A DNA stretch of 64,000 nucleotides from Myrmaecium sp. VS I D KN 1. Lineage: Eukaryota > Ascomycota > Dothideomycetes > Valsariales > Valsariaceae. The stretch lies in the NCBI GenBank assembly GCA_019775845.1, contig JADQAV010000002.1, positions 248,001 through 312,000 of the forward strand. The letters are read 5' to 3'. A model generated the notes under the pieces. It saw nothing but the letters and a program-made list of their open reading frames with translations, did no database searches and was not told the DNA's origin. This document shows, in pieces, positions 53,391 through 63,161 of this stretch. The position numbers and the translations under genes are program-made. Numbering within the stretch: position 1 is the stretch's first letter; the number at the start of each line of letters is the position of its first letter.

Positions 53391-55762
53391 ATGGCGTCTG
53401 TCAATCCCACTGAGGCCTATGATTACATTGTCTGCGGGTATGTTGCGACATCCACATCATTGCCAGCGCTCTTCATTTTCACCTTTGTTGTCAATCCTGC
53501 ATTTCATGATTCGTGTCCTGTCTTCTTGTTGCAACTTTTCCGATGCCTTCCCATCCAATTGAAAGCCGGCGTTTGCTAACTTATCTATCACCTTCAGCGG
53601 TGGCACCTCCGGCTGTGTGGTCGCTGGCCGCCTCGCCGAGGACCCCAACGTCCGGGTTCTCCTCCTCGAGGCTGGAGCCCACAACAAGGACCTTGAGAAC
53701 ACTCAGATGGTGGGAGGGTAAGTTCCTCGCTGTCGGTCCGAGTCTGCTCGGCCTTCTGTTCATGACCCCCCCGCTGATCGCCCCTCCCTTAGCTGGTCCC
53801 AAAATTTCGATACCCCCGCCGACTGGAACATCGCCTCCATCCCACGGCCCGAGGTCGCGAACCGCAGCGTCAAGTTGTCTCGTGGCCGCTTCCTTGGTGG
53901 CTGCTCCGGCTGCAACGGTACCCTCTGCATCCGCGGTTGCCGACAGGACTACGATGACTGGCATCAGCCCGGCTGGAGCGGCGACGAGTTCTTCGAGGCC
54001 ATGAAGAAGGTTCGCACGTCCAGCTAATTCCACCAAACAGATCCAATATCTTCTTACTAACATTGTCATCTTTTCAGTCGGAGACCTTCCATTCGAAGCC
54101 TTGGTTCAAGGAGGACCCCTCCGCCCACGGATACTCAGGTCCCCTGCACATCGAGCCCCACGACCCGGCGCCGATCAGCAACCTCCTGATCGAGTCTCTC
54201 GTCGACAAGGGCCTCCCCTATGACTGTGACATGTTCTCAACAGGCGCGACCCCCCATGGTTGCGGTCACGTCCCCCGTACCGTGTACAAGGGAATCCGCA
54301 CGACGGGCGCCGACTTCGTTGCCGGCCCTTACAAGATCGCTGGCAGCAACCTGGACATCCGCACTGGCGCCACGGTTGACAAGGTGCTGCTGGAGCGGGA
54401 GGGCGACGACCTTGTCGCTCGGGGCGTGCAGATCGTCACTGATGACGGCAAGACGGAGACGTTCAAGGCGAAGCGTGAGGTCATTGTCAGCGCGGGTGCG
54501 TACTGCAGTCCCGCCGTGCTGATGCGGTCCGGCCTGGGCCCGAAGGAGGAGCTTGAGCGCCATGGCATCCAGGTGCAGAAGGATATTCACGGCGTCGGGA
54601 AAAATCTGATGGACCACTTGGTACGCCTCTACTTCCCTCTCTCCCTCCTCTTCTGACCTTCTCTCCCCTCTTGGTATTCTTTCGACTAACATCCCTCAGA
54701 TTGTCTTCGCCTTCTACGAGCTGGAGCCGAACTCAGCGCCAGCGACTACCGAGGCGGAGAAAGCCGGGGAGCAGCAGGCGCTCGCCCAGTCGCAGCCGCA
54801 CGAATACCTCACCAACGACCACCACGTCTATCTCCCGGGAGCGTTCGAGCGGACCTACCAGGCCTGGAAGGAGCACAAGACGGGTTTCCTGTCCACCTTC
54901 CCATTCGGCTGCTTTGCCTTCGCTCGGCTGGACGAGCGACTCCGTGACAGCGATATCTGGAACAACGCGCCGCGGGAGGCCGGCCGGGATCCGATGGGCC
55001 TCACCCCCGCCCAACCGAACATCGAGTACTTCTCAACGGAGTGCTATGGTGGGCCGAAGCAGTACGACCGCTTCCCCACTAACGGCGAGCAGGTCTTCAG
55101 CATCATCAGCGAGCTATTCGCACCGAAGAGCCGGGGCCGGATCACGCTCGCCTCGGCCGACGCGCGGGCCAACCCGGTCGTCGACCTGGCCTGGCTGAGC
55201 GACGAGCGCGGCCTCGACCTCGAGGTGCTGGCGGAGGCCTGCCGCTGGGCGAACGAGATCGTGCTCGAGGGCAAGGGCACCCGGGGCCGGGTCAAGGGCT
55301 GCTGGCCGCGCGAGAGCGGCCACGATAAGTTCAAGACCCGCGACGACTGGAAGCCGTACGTGCGCGAGCACGCCACGACCTGTACGTTCCCTTTTCTTTC
55401 CATTCCCTCTTTCCTCCCGTCCTCCCAAGAAGCTAACGTCCAAGCAAGGCTACCACGCCGCCGGCACGACGCGCATGCCACGCCCGCACCAGACGCTCGA
55501 GACGGACCCGGACGCGGTCGTGGACGCGCGGCTGCGCGTGCGAGGCGTGCGCGGGCTCCGCGTCGTCGACACGAGCGTCATGCCCACGCTGCACGGCGGC
55601 CACACCCAGATGCCAGCGTACGGCATCGGCGAGCGGGCCGCCGACTTCATTAAGGAGGACTGGCAGAAGCTGGCTGGGGGGAGCGGCGGCGTGAAAGAGA
55701 AGGTGGAGGGGAAGGTTCAGGGCATTATTAGGGGGTTGGAGGGCGTGAAGGTCGCTGCTTAA
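53391..55762 (+). CDS. GMC oxidoreductase (FAD-dependent)
   Basis: Six exons (53391-53437, 53598-53717, 53793-54009, 54078-54620, 54700-55381, 55449-55762) join in phase to 640 residues. The FAD-binding GGGTSG motif (G16, G18, G21) is rebuilt across intron 1. Also seen are RLAEDPNVRVLLLEAG, the GRFLGGCSGCNGTL signature region and REVIVSAGAYCSPAVLMRSG (second GMC signature). The active-site His are H539 in YHAAGTTRM and H588 in HGGHTQMP, equivalent to the His pair of glucose oxidase. No signal peptide, so it may be intracellular, like alcohol oxidases and metabolite dehydrogenases. Intron 3 has a weaker donor (GTTCGC) and intron 5 ends AAG; both are needed for phase. The alcohol or sugar substrate is unknown. 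Confidence 0.9.
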
Positions 55763-56054
55763 GGGAAGGGGGATTAAGGAGAAAAGGCAGAACATTATAT
55801 TGAGTTTCAATTATAAGTTTTGAGATTTTTTTTTTTTTTTCGTGTTTACCGCAAGAGCATATTGTCCGCGATCCTGTTTCATCCCGCTGAGAAATTTCCC
55901 CTGTCTCACCCATTTCCCTTGTCCTCCATCAAGACCGAGGACGAAGGACAAACAGCACATCGGACACAGCGAATACGAAGATGTTCGAAAAGACCACCCG
56001 CAAAGCATGACGCCAAAAGCAATAAAAAAAGAAGGGAAAGGACGAAAACCCTAA
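55763..56054. other. 3' region of the GMC gene and tRNA terminator
   Basis: The sequence just left of 56055 has T-runs on the minus strand (TTTT near 56045-56048 and a longer run near 56024-56030) that would end Pol III transcription of the tRNA-Phe unit. A long T tract on the plus strand lies near 55826-55841. Confidence 0.5.
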
Positions 56055-56180
56055 TGCAGCTTCTGTGGATCGAACACAGTACCTCCAGATACCGCACAGA
56101 ACACATAAATCCGTGTGACGACGACCAAAGTTCAGTATAGTGGCTTCAGTCTGGCGCTCTCCCAAGTGAGCTAAAGCTGC
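56055..56180 (-). tRNA. tRNA-Phe(GAA) with a 53-nt intron
   Basis: The acceptor stem GCAGCUU/AAGCUGC pairs perfectly, the discriminator is A, the D arm is AGCUC...GAGC, and the anticodon stem is CCAGA/UCUGG with loop CUGAAG, intron, A, giving anticodon GAA. The T arm is CUGUG-TTCGATC-CACAG. Removing the 53 nt leaves exactly 73 nt. The intron is long for a nuclear tRNA. It lies 32 bp behind tRNA-Gln with no T-run between, so both may be on one transcript. Confidence 0.92.
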
Positions 56181-56212
56181 GTTGGATGGGTAATTCCTCG
56201 CCCTCCCGACCC

Positions 56213-56284
56213 AGGTCTCGCCCGGAATCGAACCGGGATCTAAGGAATCAGAATCCTTCGTGATGACCATTACACTACGAAACC
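56213..56284 (-). tRNA. tRNA-Gln(CUG)
   Basis: 72 nt without intron. The acceptor is GGUUUCG/CGAGACC with one G.U pair, the anticodon arm is AAGGA-UUCUGAU-UCCUU with anticodon CUG, and the T arm is CCCGG-TTCGATT-CCGGG with a good B box. The discriminator is U. It is followed on the same strand by tRNA-Phe after 32 bp. Confidence 0.95.
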
Positions 56285-56720
56285 GCTGGACGGATGAGAT
56301 GGGATGGGCGTAGGGGAGGACGGGTGGGGTTATGAGATGCAGCTTGCGGTGAGGGGGCTGTGTGGTGGTTTGGTTGGATCCGCAGGGGAAGTGGGGAAAG
56401 GTGATTTTTTTTCTGGCCCGGGAGGGGCGGGGATTGCTCGGGACGGTGGAGGGTGGATCAAAAGGAAATCGATTGCTCCCTGGGTGGATTGCTTCTTCAC
56501 GCTGGCGGTATGTGATACTCCTGCAAAGAGAAGAGGCTGGAAGGGAGAATGATAGCAGAAGACGAAAGCAGCAAAAGGTTGATCAAAGCTGTCACAGCGT
56601 AGTGACGACCAGGGAAGCCATGCCGCCCATCCTTTTCAGGCGATCCAGGCAACAAGAAAGAAAAAAGGAATGCCAGCGCCCTCATCCCACGATGAGGAGC
56701 AACTGCTATCCGCTCTGTAC
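56285..56720. other. Gene-free stretch between tRNA-Gln and tRNA-Arg
   Basis: No coding region is supported. A run of six T on the minus strand (plus-strand 56661-56666) about 55 nt past the tRNA-Arg 3' end could terminate it. Confidence 0.4.
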
Positions 56721-56792
56721 TGACCGCACCAGGGGTCGAACCTGGAATCTCTTGATTCGTAGTCAAGCGCCTTGCCATTGGGCCATGCGGCC
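56721..56792 (-). tRNA. tRNA-Arg(ACG), copy 2
   Basis: Identical over 72 nt to the plus-strand copy at 5634-5705: acceptor GGCCGCA/UGCGGUC, anticodon loop CUACGAA, T arm CCAGG-TTCGACC-CCTGG, discriminator A. Confidence 0.95.
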
Positions 56793-58183
56793 GGTGTTCA
56801 CCGGTTGGTGGTGTCGATGAAAGGTTTAGTGGTGGTTTGGCTCTTATTCTCTGGCGGAGCGTTGCGGAAGGCTGATAGTGGGGCTTGGCGAGATTTTTTT
56901 TTTCTTCTTTTTTTTTTCTCTGCGGGAGGGGCGGCACAACTTCGGGGCTTTTTGGGAGGTGCGAGGCTGAAGGGGAAGAGAGAGAGGAAGTGGAGGTTTT
57001 CTCTTGCTGAATAGCACAGTACCTGGTGCAGGACCATAAGGTATTCTCTTTCCCAGGTTACTTTGTTATTAAGCCTGACTCATGTCTGCGTTGGGTGCAG
57101 TAGGTATAGTGGTATACCGTACTATTGCAGTTCATTCTGCTCCTCCGCCGCGGACCAGCAAATCGTCGGTAAATACCGCGCCTTGGCACAAGATCTCCGC
57201 TTACGAACGTTTCCCCCTAGCTCACCTCCATCCCGTCTCGAAAAAGCGGGACGCTTCACGCCGTGTAACGGGAATACTACCTGGAGCCTGATGACTCCTT
57301 GAAGGGTGTCTCCCACGACATCCTGGAGGAATACGCACGCCCAGCCCGTCGCGCATCGTCGGCCGGCATCATGTTCTGAATCACCCCATCGATGCGATAC
57401 AGGCAGGCGTAGCTGCTTCCTGTCTCCCCCTGCGGGGAGAGACGTGCCACTCGCCTTCTATCATGGAGACGCCTAGTCCGGGATGACACAGTGGATGCTG
57501 AGGGGAGCACATCGCCGGGACAGTAACCACGGCGTGGATATAGGGGATATTGGTCTATCTTGAGGATGGCTTGCAGGTCAGGACACAAGGCCAAGAGCAC
57601 TCTGCCAGCTGCGAAGAACAACGGTCCATTGTAACGGGGGGTCATAGATGCTTGAGAGGGACTCGACCTGTACGTGGTCACGCCTATCCGGACTTCATTG
57701 CGAATCCTCGCTGTCAGAGAGCGAGAGCGTGAGGAAGCTGGGCATGCCAACGCTGTTCGCGCCCTCTCCATCACCGCAGGCCCCTTGGAGATGCTCAATA
57801 TGCAGTGCAGTTTCCGCACTTCGGTGCCCTGGGGTAGGTCGAGAAGCGGTTGGCTGCATGAAGGAAACGCTGGGTTGATGCAGAGTAGTAACAGGGATGG
57901 GGAGATATCCAGATGGGGCAATACTGATCTTTCGGTGTTTCTCGTTACCTTTTGCAGCATGGAGTACCTCCCCTTGATTTTTCTCTGGATACACCTTTCC
58001 CTTCGTCCTCGTCTTTCTTTGTCGTAGCTGCGACAATTACCCAAGGATGGGACCAATGAAAAATCAAGCAGAGCAGAAATGAGCAAGCCCCTGGCTCAAA
58101 TAAAAGATACGGCCCCCAGCCCCTAAAAACTGGAAGAATGAAGGGAAAAACAAAAGCAAAAACAGATGAACCGAGGAACATCA
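56793..58183. other. Gene-free stretch with an uninterpreted long frame
   Basis: A minus-strand frame of 269 codons (57277-58086) is the longest here, but it shows no domain, no consistent composition and no supporting context. It is left as non-coding pending transcript data. A T-rich tract lies near 56895-56920 on the plus strand. Confidence 0.4.
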
Positions 58184-58269
58184 TGCTTCCACTGAGATTT
58201 GAACTCAGGACCTCGGCATGCTCCAGATGTGATACTAGTGCCGCGCTCTACCAACTGAGCCATAGAAGC
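58184..58269 (-). tRNA. tRNA-Thr(AGU) with a 13-nt intron
   Basis: The acceptor is GCUUCUA/UGGAAGC with one U.G pair, discriminator A. The D arm is GCUC-loop-GAGC and the anticodon stem is CGGCA/UGCCG, with loop CUAGUA, a 13-nt intron, then A, giving anticodon AGU (IGU). The T arm is CUGAG-TTCAAAT-CTCAG. The mature length is 73 nt. A T5 run follows about 20 nt after the 3' end. Confidence 0.93.
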
Positions 58270-59568
58270 TGTTGTGATTGTGAGATAATTGTTGTTTACT
58301 AATCCCTGCTCATATCCAATGTACCTGTCCAAGTTCGTTAACAAGAGGAGGTCTCTCTACTTCTCTCTGCAGTTGCTTCAGGGGAATCGAGTGTGGTGGC
58401 ATTGAACGTTGTGGAGCGGGTGGAGCCGAGACCGTTAGTAGTGCGGGGCAGTGGCGTCCAGTTTCAAGTCCGGGGTGCTCATGTATGTCAGAGATTGGAT
58501 GGAAAGGCCTGTAGTACGAGTGCGCTCGAGTAATGTAGATTGCCATTTAAGGATCACTGTATCCTTCTTCTCCTCATTAGAACAATAAAGCATCGCCTTG
58601 GCTCTGCATGCAGCTTGTTCAAGCCCCTTCTCCAGATTAACGTCAGCCTTGGCCAGACAAAGACAGCGAATTGACCTGCAATACTTATATAACCATACCT
58701 GGTGGGTAAACGTTGGAGCATAGACACTCTGGAAGCAAGCGGTTCCGGGATCTGTCTCCGAGAAGCCTACGATCGGCATAGCTCCAACGCAGGATCGAGA
58801 GATGTGCCCCGCTTGAAGAAGCCTTGGGAAGAATGCCCGCATCAGACTATCGTCTCTGCAGCCTGCATGGTTCTGGGAAGAATTCGAAAGTTGCACCTGT
58901 TGTACGTCTTTGAACAATGTCGAACTGTACAGCCCGTAAGTGCTCCCAGACGTTGATCAAAGCGGGAAATGCGGAGAAGACTTTTCTCATCAATATATGA
59001 CTTTGGGACACAACGTTTCTGGCGGACGTATCTTCCTCTTGCTGCGGATCATGTGCGATTATAACGGCAGTCCTAACCCTATCGGCGACTGGACCATCTT
59101 CCTGAATGGCTCTGCGGGGAAAAATGCTGTGATTCCAATATAATAGTAGTTGCTGTCCGTTCAACATGATGATCCGAACTGTTCTATGAGAAGAGAAGGA
59201 AATACCAGTTCGATGGATTCATACAAGACTATGCGTGACTCCATTATGCTGTACTAATTACAAGGACATACGTACCTTGCCTTGGATATCGTCAAGTTTC
59301 GGGCCGGGCCAAAAGTGGGCCACCCGTCGGACCTTGAATAACGGTCGGCATAGTGACAGCTCGCTTGGCCGGCCGTGCTGACCACGATCCCTGTCCACAC
59401 AACGTCATAGCCGGCCATCCTGCTCACCGTTTGTCTACATTACGGTCAGGATTACCACCGCAACTCTCTTATGAACACGACTTCTTCTTCCTTTCCGTTC
59501 CTCACCACACTCGCTCGTCCACGGTGCAGACACTCGTTATCCGCAGCCACCGCGTTGCTACATCCAAT
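58270..59568. other. Gene-free stretch upstream of the phosphatase gene
   Basis: Short frames only. A frame continuous with the phosphatase extends upstream to 59353, but a signal peptide supports the later start. Nothing else was recognised. Confidence 0.4.
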
Positions 59569-61020
59569 ATGCATCCCTTGGGCATTGGACGGTTGCTGCT
59601 CAGCCTTGCCCTCACTTTCATCACAACCACCGCTTCTGTCCAATCTCAATACCCCTTTCCCTTTGATCCCCTCAATCACCTCTCCGGTGTCGCGCCTCCC
59701 TTTCTCCCCCATGAGCCACCTCTTGATCCTGCACCCCCACAGGGCTGCAACGTCACGCGCGCCGCCCACGCCGTCCGCCATGCCTCCATCTACGCCAATG
59801 ACTTTGATTGGGACGAGTTCATTGAGCCCTTCATCACCAAGCTCAATGCCTCCCAACAGAACAGTGCCTCCATTTGGTCTGCCTCACCTCGCCTCTCTTT
59901 CCTTGCTGGCTGGAAGACGCCGATCGAGGACGAGGATCTCGAAGCCCTGACCCAAATTGGTCGCCGCGACGCCCAGCGCCTCGGCCGCCAAATCCAGGAG
60001 CGCTACTCGCCATACAACTTCCGTACTCCTGCCAAGATCTGGGCGAGCTCTGCAGAGCGCACCCACCTCAGCGCCGAAAGCTTCATCCAAGGTTATACTG
60101 CCGGAAATAACAACACTCAGCTCGTGATCACCACCGAGAGTAAAGAGCGAGGCGCGGACACTCTTACGCCCTGGAAAGGCTGCCCAGCGTATCACGGAAG
60201 CAGGGGAAGCGATGAGGAAGAGGTAAGAAGCCCTTCATCCCAAACCCCAATAGCCCTTGCTAACTGGGAATTCCAGACATTCCAGAGACTCTACGCTAAG
60301 CCTGTCCTGTCCCGCCTGCGCGCCGAAGTACCTAGCTTCAACTGGACTTTCACGGACGTGGTTGCAATGCAAGTGCTCTGTGGGTACGAGACGGTGATTC
60401 GAGGATCGTCTTCATTCTGCAGCCGGGATCTCTTCAGCCCGAACGAGTGGTTGGCGTTTGAGTACTCGCAGGACCTCTTCTACCACCACAACCTCGGCTA
60501 CAGCCACGACGTGCCCGGGGTGATGGGATGGCCGTGGGTGGAGGCGAGCACGAATCTGCTGCTGAAGAACGAGACTCCCGCGCAGGACCTATACGTGTCC
60601 TTCAGCCACCGAGAAATGCCGCCGTCCATACTGGTGGCGCTGGGTCTGTTCAACAACTCCGCGTTCTCTGGAGCGAACGACATCAACGCTACGATGCCGG
60701 AAACGATCATCAACACGGCGCGCGAGTGGCAGACGAGCCGGTTCCTGATGTTCCTGTCCGACGTGGCGGTGGAGCGGCTCGAGTGCGACTCGTACGGGTT
60801 CCAGGACGAGGCGTCCAGCGTGGGCCAGTATTTCCGCGTGCTGGTGAACGAGGTGCCGCAGCTGCTGCCTGGTTGCACCGACGGGCCGGGGTGGAGTTGC
60901 GGGAGGGAAGGGTTCGAAAAGTTTCTTCAGGAAAGGAAGAAGTTGTATGGTGGCTTCTCGAAGAAATGTCAGGTGTCGTACTCCAACTCAACGGATACGC
61001 TGACGATCTATGGACAGTAA
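59569..61020 (+). CDS. Secreted histidine-phosphatase-superfamily protein
   Basis: From the ATG at 59569 the protein begins with a signal peptide (MHPLGIGRLLLSLALTFITT and ending near VQS). The histidine-phosphatase core starts CNVTRAAHAVRHASIYAND: R-H with the phospho-accepting His, in the variant RHASIYAND seen in a fungal subfamily instead of RHGxRxP. The C-terminal catalytic block is FSHREMPPSILVALGLF, with His where phytases have HD. Several N-glycosylation sites and C-terminal Cys fit secretion. A 54-bp GTAAGA...TTGCTAACTGG...CCAG segment at 60223-60276 is open in frame; by its branch point it is probably an intron, leaving exons 59569-60222 and 60277-61020 and 465 residues (483 if kept). 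It may be an acid phosphatase or phytase relative, but activity is uncertain because of the variant motifs. Confidence 0.85.
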   Translation: MHPLGIGRLLLSLALTFITTTASVQSQYPFPFDPLNHLSGVAPPFLPHEPPLDPAPPQGCNVTRAAHAVRHASIYANDFDWDEFIEPFITKLNASQQNSASIWSASPRLSFLAGWKTPIEDEDLEALTQIGRRDAQRLGRQIQERYSPYNFRTPAKIWASSAERTHLSAESFIQGYTAGNNNTQLVITTESKERGADTLTPWKGCPAYHGSRGSDEEEVRSPSSQTPIALANWEFQTFQRLYAKPVLSRLRAEVPSFNWTFTDVVAMQVLCGYETVIRGSSSFCSRDLFSPNEWLAFEYSQDLFYHHNLGYSHDVPGVMGWPWVEASTNLLLKNETPAQDLYVSFSHREMPPSILVALGLFNNSAFSGANDINATMPETIINTAREWQTSRFLMFLSDVAVERLECDSYGFQDEASSVGQYFRVLVNEVPQLLPGCTDGPGWSCGREGFEKFLQERKKLYGGFSKKCQVSYSNSTDTLTIYGQ

Positions 61021-61418
61021 TGTGAACGCGCCGGTGGAATGTCTTTCACGTTATGATCGGAGTCGCAGTAACCATTGCAATCTCTAATCACTAATTCTTA
61101 AGTCAACTTAATAGGTTACATGGTTATCAATGAACGACTCTTTTTGGATTCACCTCTCAGGAACGCTGTAAAACTTTCACAATCGATGTTAAGATGCTCC
61201 CTGCAGGGTGATTGCTATTCTGCTTTGATCCAAGCTATCCAACATGCTAACAATGTGCTCACGCAGTTCTTCACGTTCGGTCACCCTGCATTGTTCACAT
61301 ACAATTTGTGTGATTATTTGTATATAATCTTCGATTGACGAGTGGACTCCATATACTAATATTCACTCCCTACCAATCTCACTAGACCATCATTCGCAAC
61401 AGCACAAGTCGAAGAACC
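61021..61418. other. Gene-free stretch
   Basis: 3' region of the phosphatase gene and upstream region of the next small gene; AT-rich. Nothing else was seen. Confidence 0.4.
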
Positions 61419-61931
61419 ATGCCTGCACACCGTCAGGCACCACCTCCCGGCCTCGCACCGCCAGCGCCGCCTGCCCACATCCACCTACAGGGCCACTGCA
61501 ATCCTCAGCTTCCCCTAGGCCCATACCACCCCGCGGCCCTTCGGCAAGCCTCGCCGCCTTACCTACCGCACCAGCTCCACGCGCAGCCACAAGTCCTCCA
61601 CGCGCAGTACCTTCCGCAGCCACAGGTCCTTCACGCAGAGTATCCTCCACAGCCATACATGCTCCACGCGCCCGCTGCCCCGCATCAGCACCACAACCAG
61701 CCATCAGCGGCCATGGTTGAGAGGAGCAATGAAATTGCGCTGGCGCTCGAGAGGCTAGACATGGCAGGTGAGTTGATCGAGGATATTCTCCAGGCGCGGT
61801 GGGTGGATGAGATGGTTGGGGTGTCGGTGGAGCAGCAGCGGGATGCGCAGCTGAGGGAGTTGAAGGAGGCTTTGCGGGGGGAGGTGGAGCATCTGACGGG
61901 GTTGTTGAGGGAGAATGGCGTTATACGGTAG
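61419..61931 (+). CDS. Small Pro/Gln/His-rich protein with helical C-terminus
   Basis: 170 residues, no intron. The first 95 residues are low complexity (Pro, His, Gln, Leu) and contain three degenerate repeats of a QPQVLHAQYLP-type unit. The last 75 residues change to a charged helical sequence (NEIALALERLDMAGELIEDI, then EQQRDAQLRELKEALRGEVEHL), likely a coiled coil. No signal peptide. The contrast between disordered head and coiled-coil tail suggests a real protein, perhaps a scaffold, but no family is recognised. Confidence 0.5.
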   Translation: MPAHRQAPPPGLAPPAPPAHIHLQGHCNPQLPLGPYHPAALRQASPPYLPHQLHAQPQVLHAQYLPQPQVLHAEYPPQPYMLHAPAAPHQHHNQPSAAMVERSNEIALALERLDMAGELIEDILQARWVDEMVGVSVEQQRDAQLRELKEALRGEVEHLTGLLRENGVIR

Positions 61932-62424
61932 GTTGGTGGGAGATGGGATGTTGGGGGTTGCATGGTGATAAATAGGGGATGAAGAGGAAGGTGTAGAGCC
62001 ATTTATCTTGGATTACGGTTCTCTTGCGTTGCAGCTATCAATTACGGAAGCATTTGATTAGGTTAGACAGCGCGTTGGTTGGTTATATAGGTAATATCTT
62101 CCTATTCGTGAGCCTTGTACCGCTTCCGCAGCGTGCCTCGAATTATTCACACGCCATATGCGTGTTTCCTCACTCACAGTTCATGTGTGTCCTAACCCGA
62201 ACGTGCACGTTGTCCCCCCCTTCAGCCTTCTAATGCAAGTGAATCCCAAGATGCCTTGAGAATCAAGCTGATGCCTGGCGATCTCTTGCTTCATACTCCC
62301 GAAATGGAAGGTACGGCATAACGGATACATGACATCACATATTCCTTCTTCTTCACTTTCTCTTCCGCCCTCAACATCATCGCCTATCCTTCCATCCTTC
62401 CATGTATCCGACAGGACAGCCATC
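61932..62424. other. Gene-free stretch
   Basis: Only short frames; moderately AT-rich. No RNA gene or repeat was recognised. Confidence 0.35.
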
Positions 62425-62660
62425 ATGTCACCAAGTCGGTCAATGAAAGGGCTCTTCAACGTCTGGACGCAGAAATCCAATCCCGAACCGGCTGATACTA
62501 TCAACGCTCGTTCCAGTCAGCAAGAACAAAACAGACCGTCAGCGTCGGCATGGCGACTTGAAGGTACGAATCACAGTGAAATGACTTGCATACACATTCT
62601 TTTACTGACATGCAAGTCATTCCTCAAGGGCTCTCAGTCGAACCAACTACCGCGGCATGA
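62425..62660 (+). CDS. Possible small two-exon gene
   Basis: The ATG at 62425 opens MSPSRSMKGLFNVWTQKSN. A GTACGA donor at 62564, a TACTGAC branch-like site and an AAG acceptor at 62616 would join exons 62425-62563 and 62617-62660 to 60 residues ending VEPTTAA. Unspliced, the frame gives 86 residues to 62682. The 53-bp putative intron lies across a 12-bp inverted repeat. No family is recognised and other splice choices are possible. Confidence 0.25.
62580..62621. repeat. Perfect 12-bp inverted repeat
   Basis: AATGACTTGCAT (62580-62591) and ATGCAAGTCATT (62610-62621) are exact reverse complements with an 18-nt loop. It overlaps the putative intron and acceptor of the small gene at 62425. Confidence 0.9.
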
Positions 62661-63161
62661 TCCAGATCTCCACCTACACTGAAGCAGAACGATTCTGAAA
62701 CCGACAGTGAGATGTCGTGTCACAATCTGGCAGCTCAAAAATCATAGCAGATGGAGCAGTCTTGAGCCTTGTGTTGTCAGCGTTCCATTGGACTATGCAC
62801 ATAGTTATCCTAAGGGTATGTTGAATTTATTGGTATGAAGTCTCATACCAGACAGCTACTAACAGATACAGGGCGTCTAAGACGACCGGTAGTGAGCACT
62901 TTTCTCGCTTTTCAGTCCTCCGGAACCTGCGTGACAATAACTCCACCTTCACGCTTTTATATGTACTACACCAAAAGACCGCTATGCTAAAGCAAAAACT
63001 CCCTCCAGGCCAAGTGTAAACTCATAACGCAGCCATGCCAATACGCTAACAATGCATCATCTCTCCGTGACACCATACTTCGTATCCTAAAAGAAAGCTG
63101 GAGAAAAACAGACGACATCAATCCCACGAGTACGAAGAAAAAGGGAAGAGAAGAAGGCTTT
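62661..63161. other. Gene-free stretch downstream of the permease
   Basis: It is the 3' side of the minus-strand permease gene and short non-coding sequence. Nothing else was seen. Confidence 0.35.

Noticed and set aside
57277-58086. 269-codon minus-strand frame
   Set aside because: Long but without domain, splice context or typical composition; probably chance. Transcript data could reverse this.
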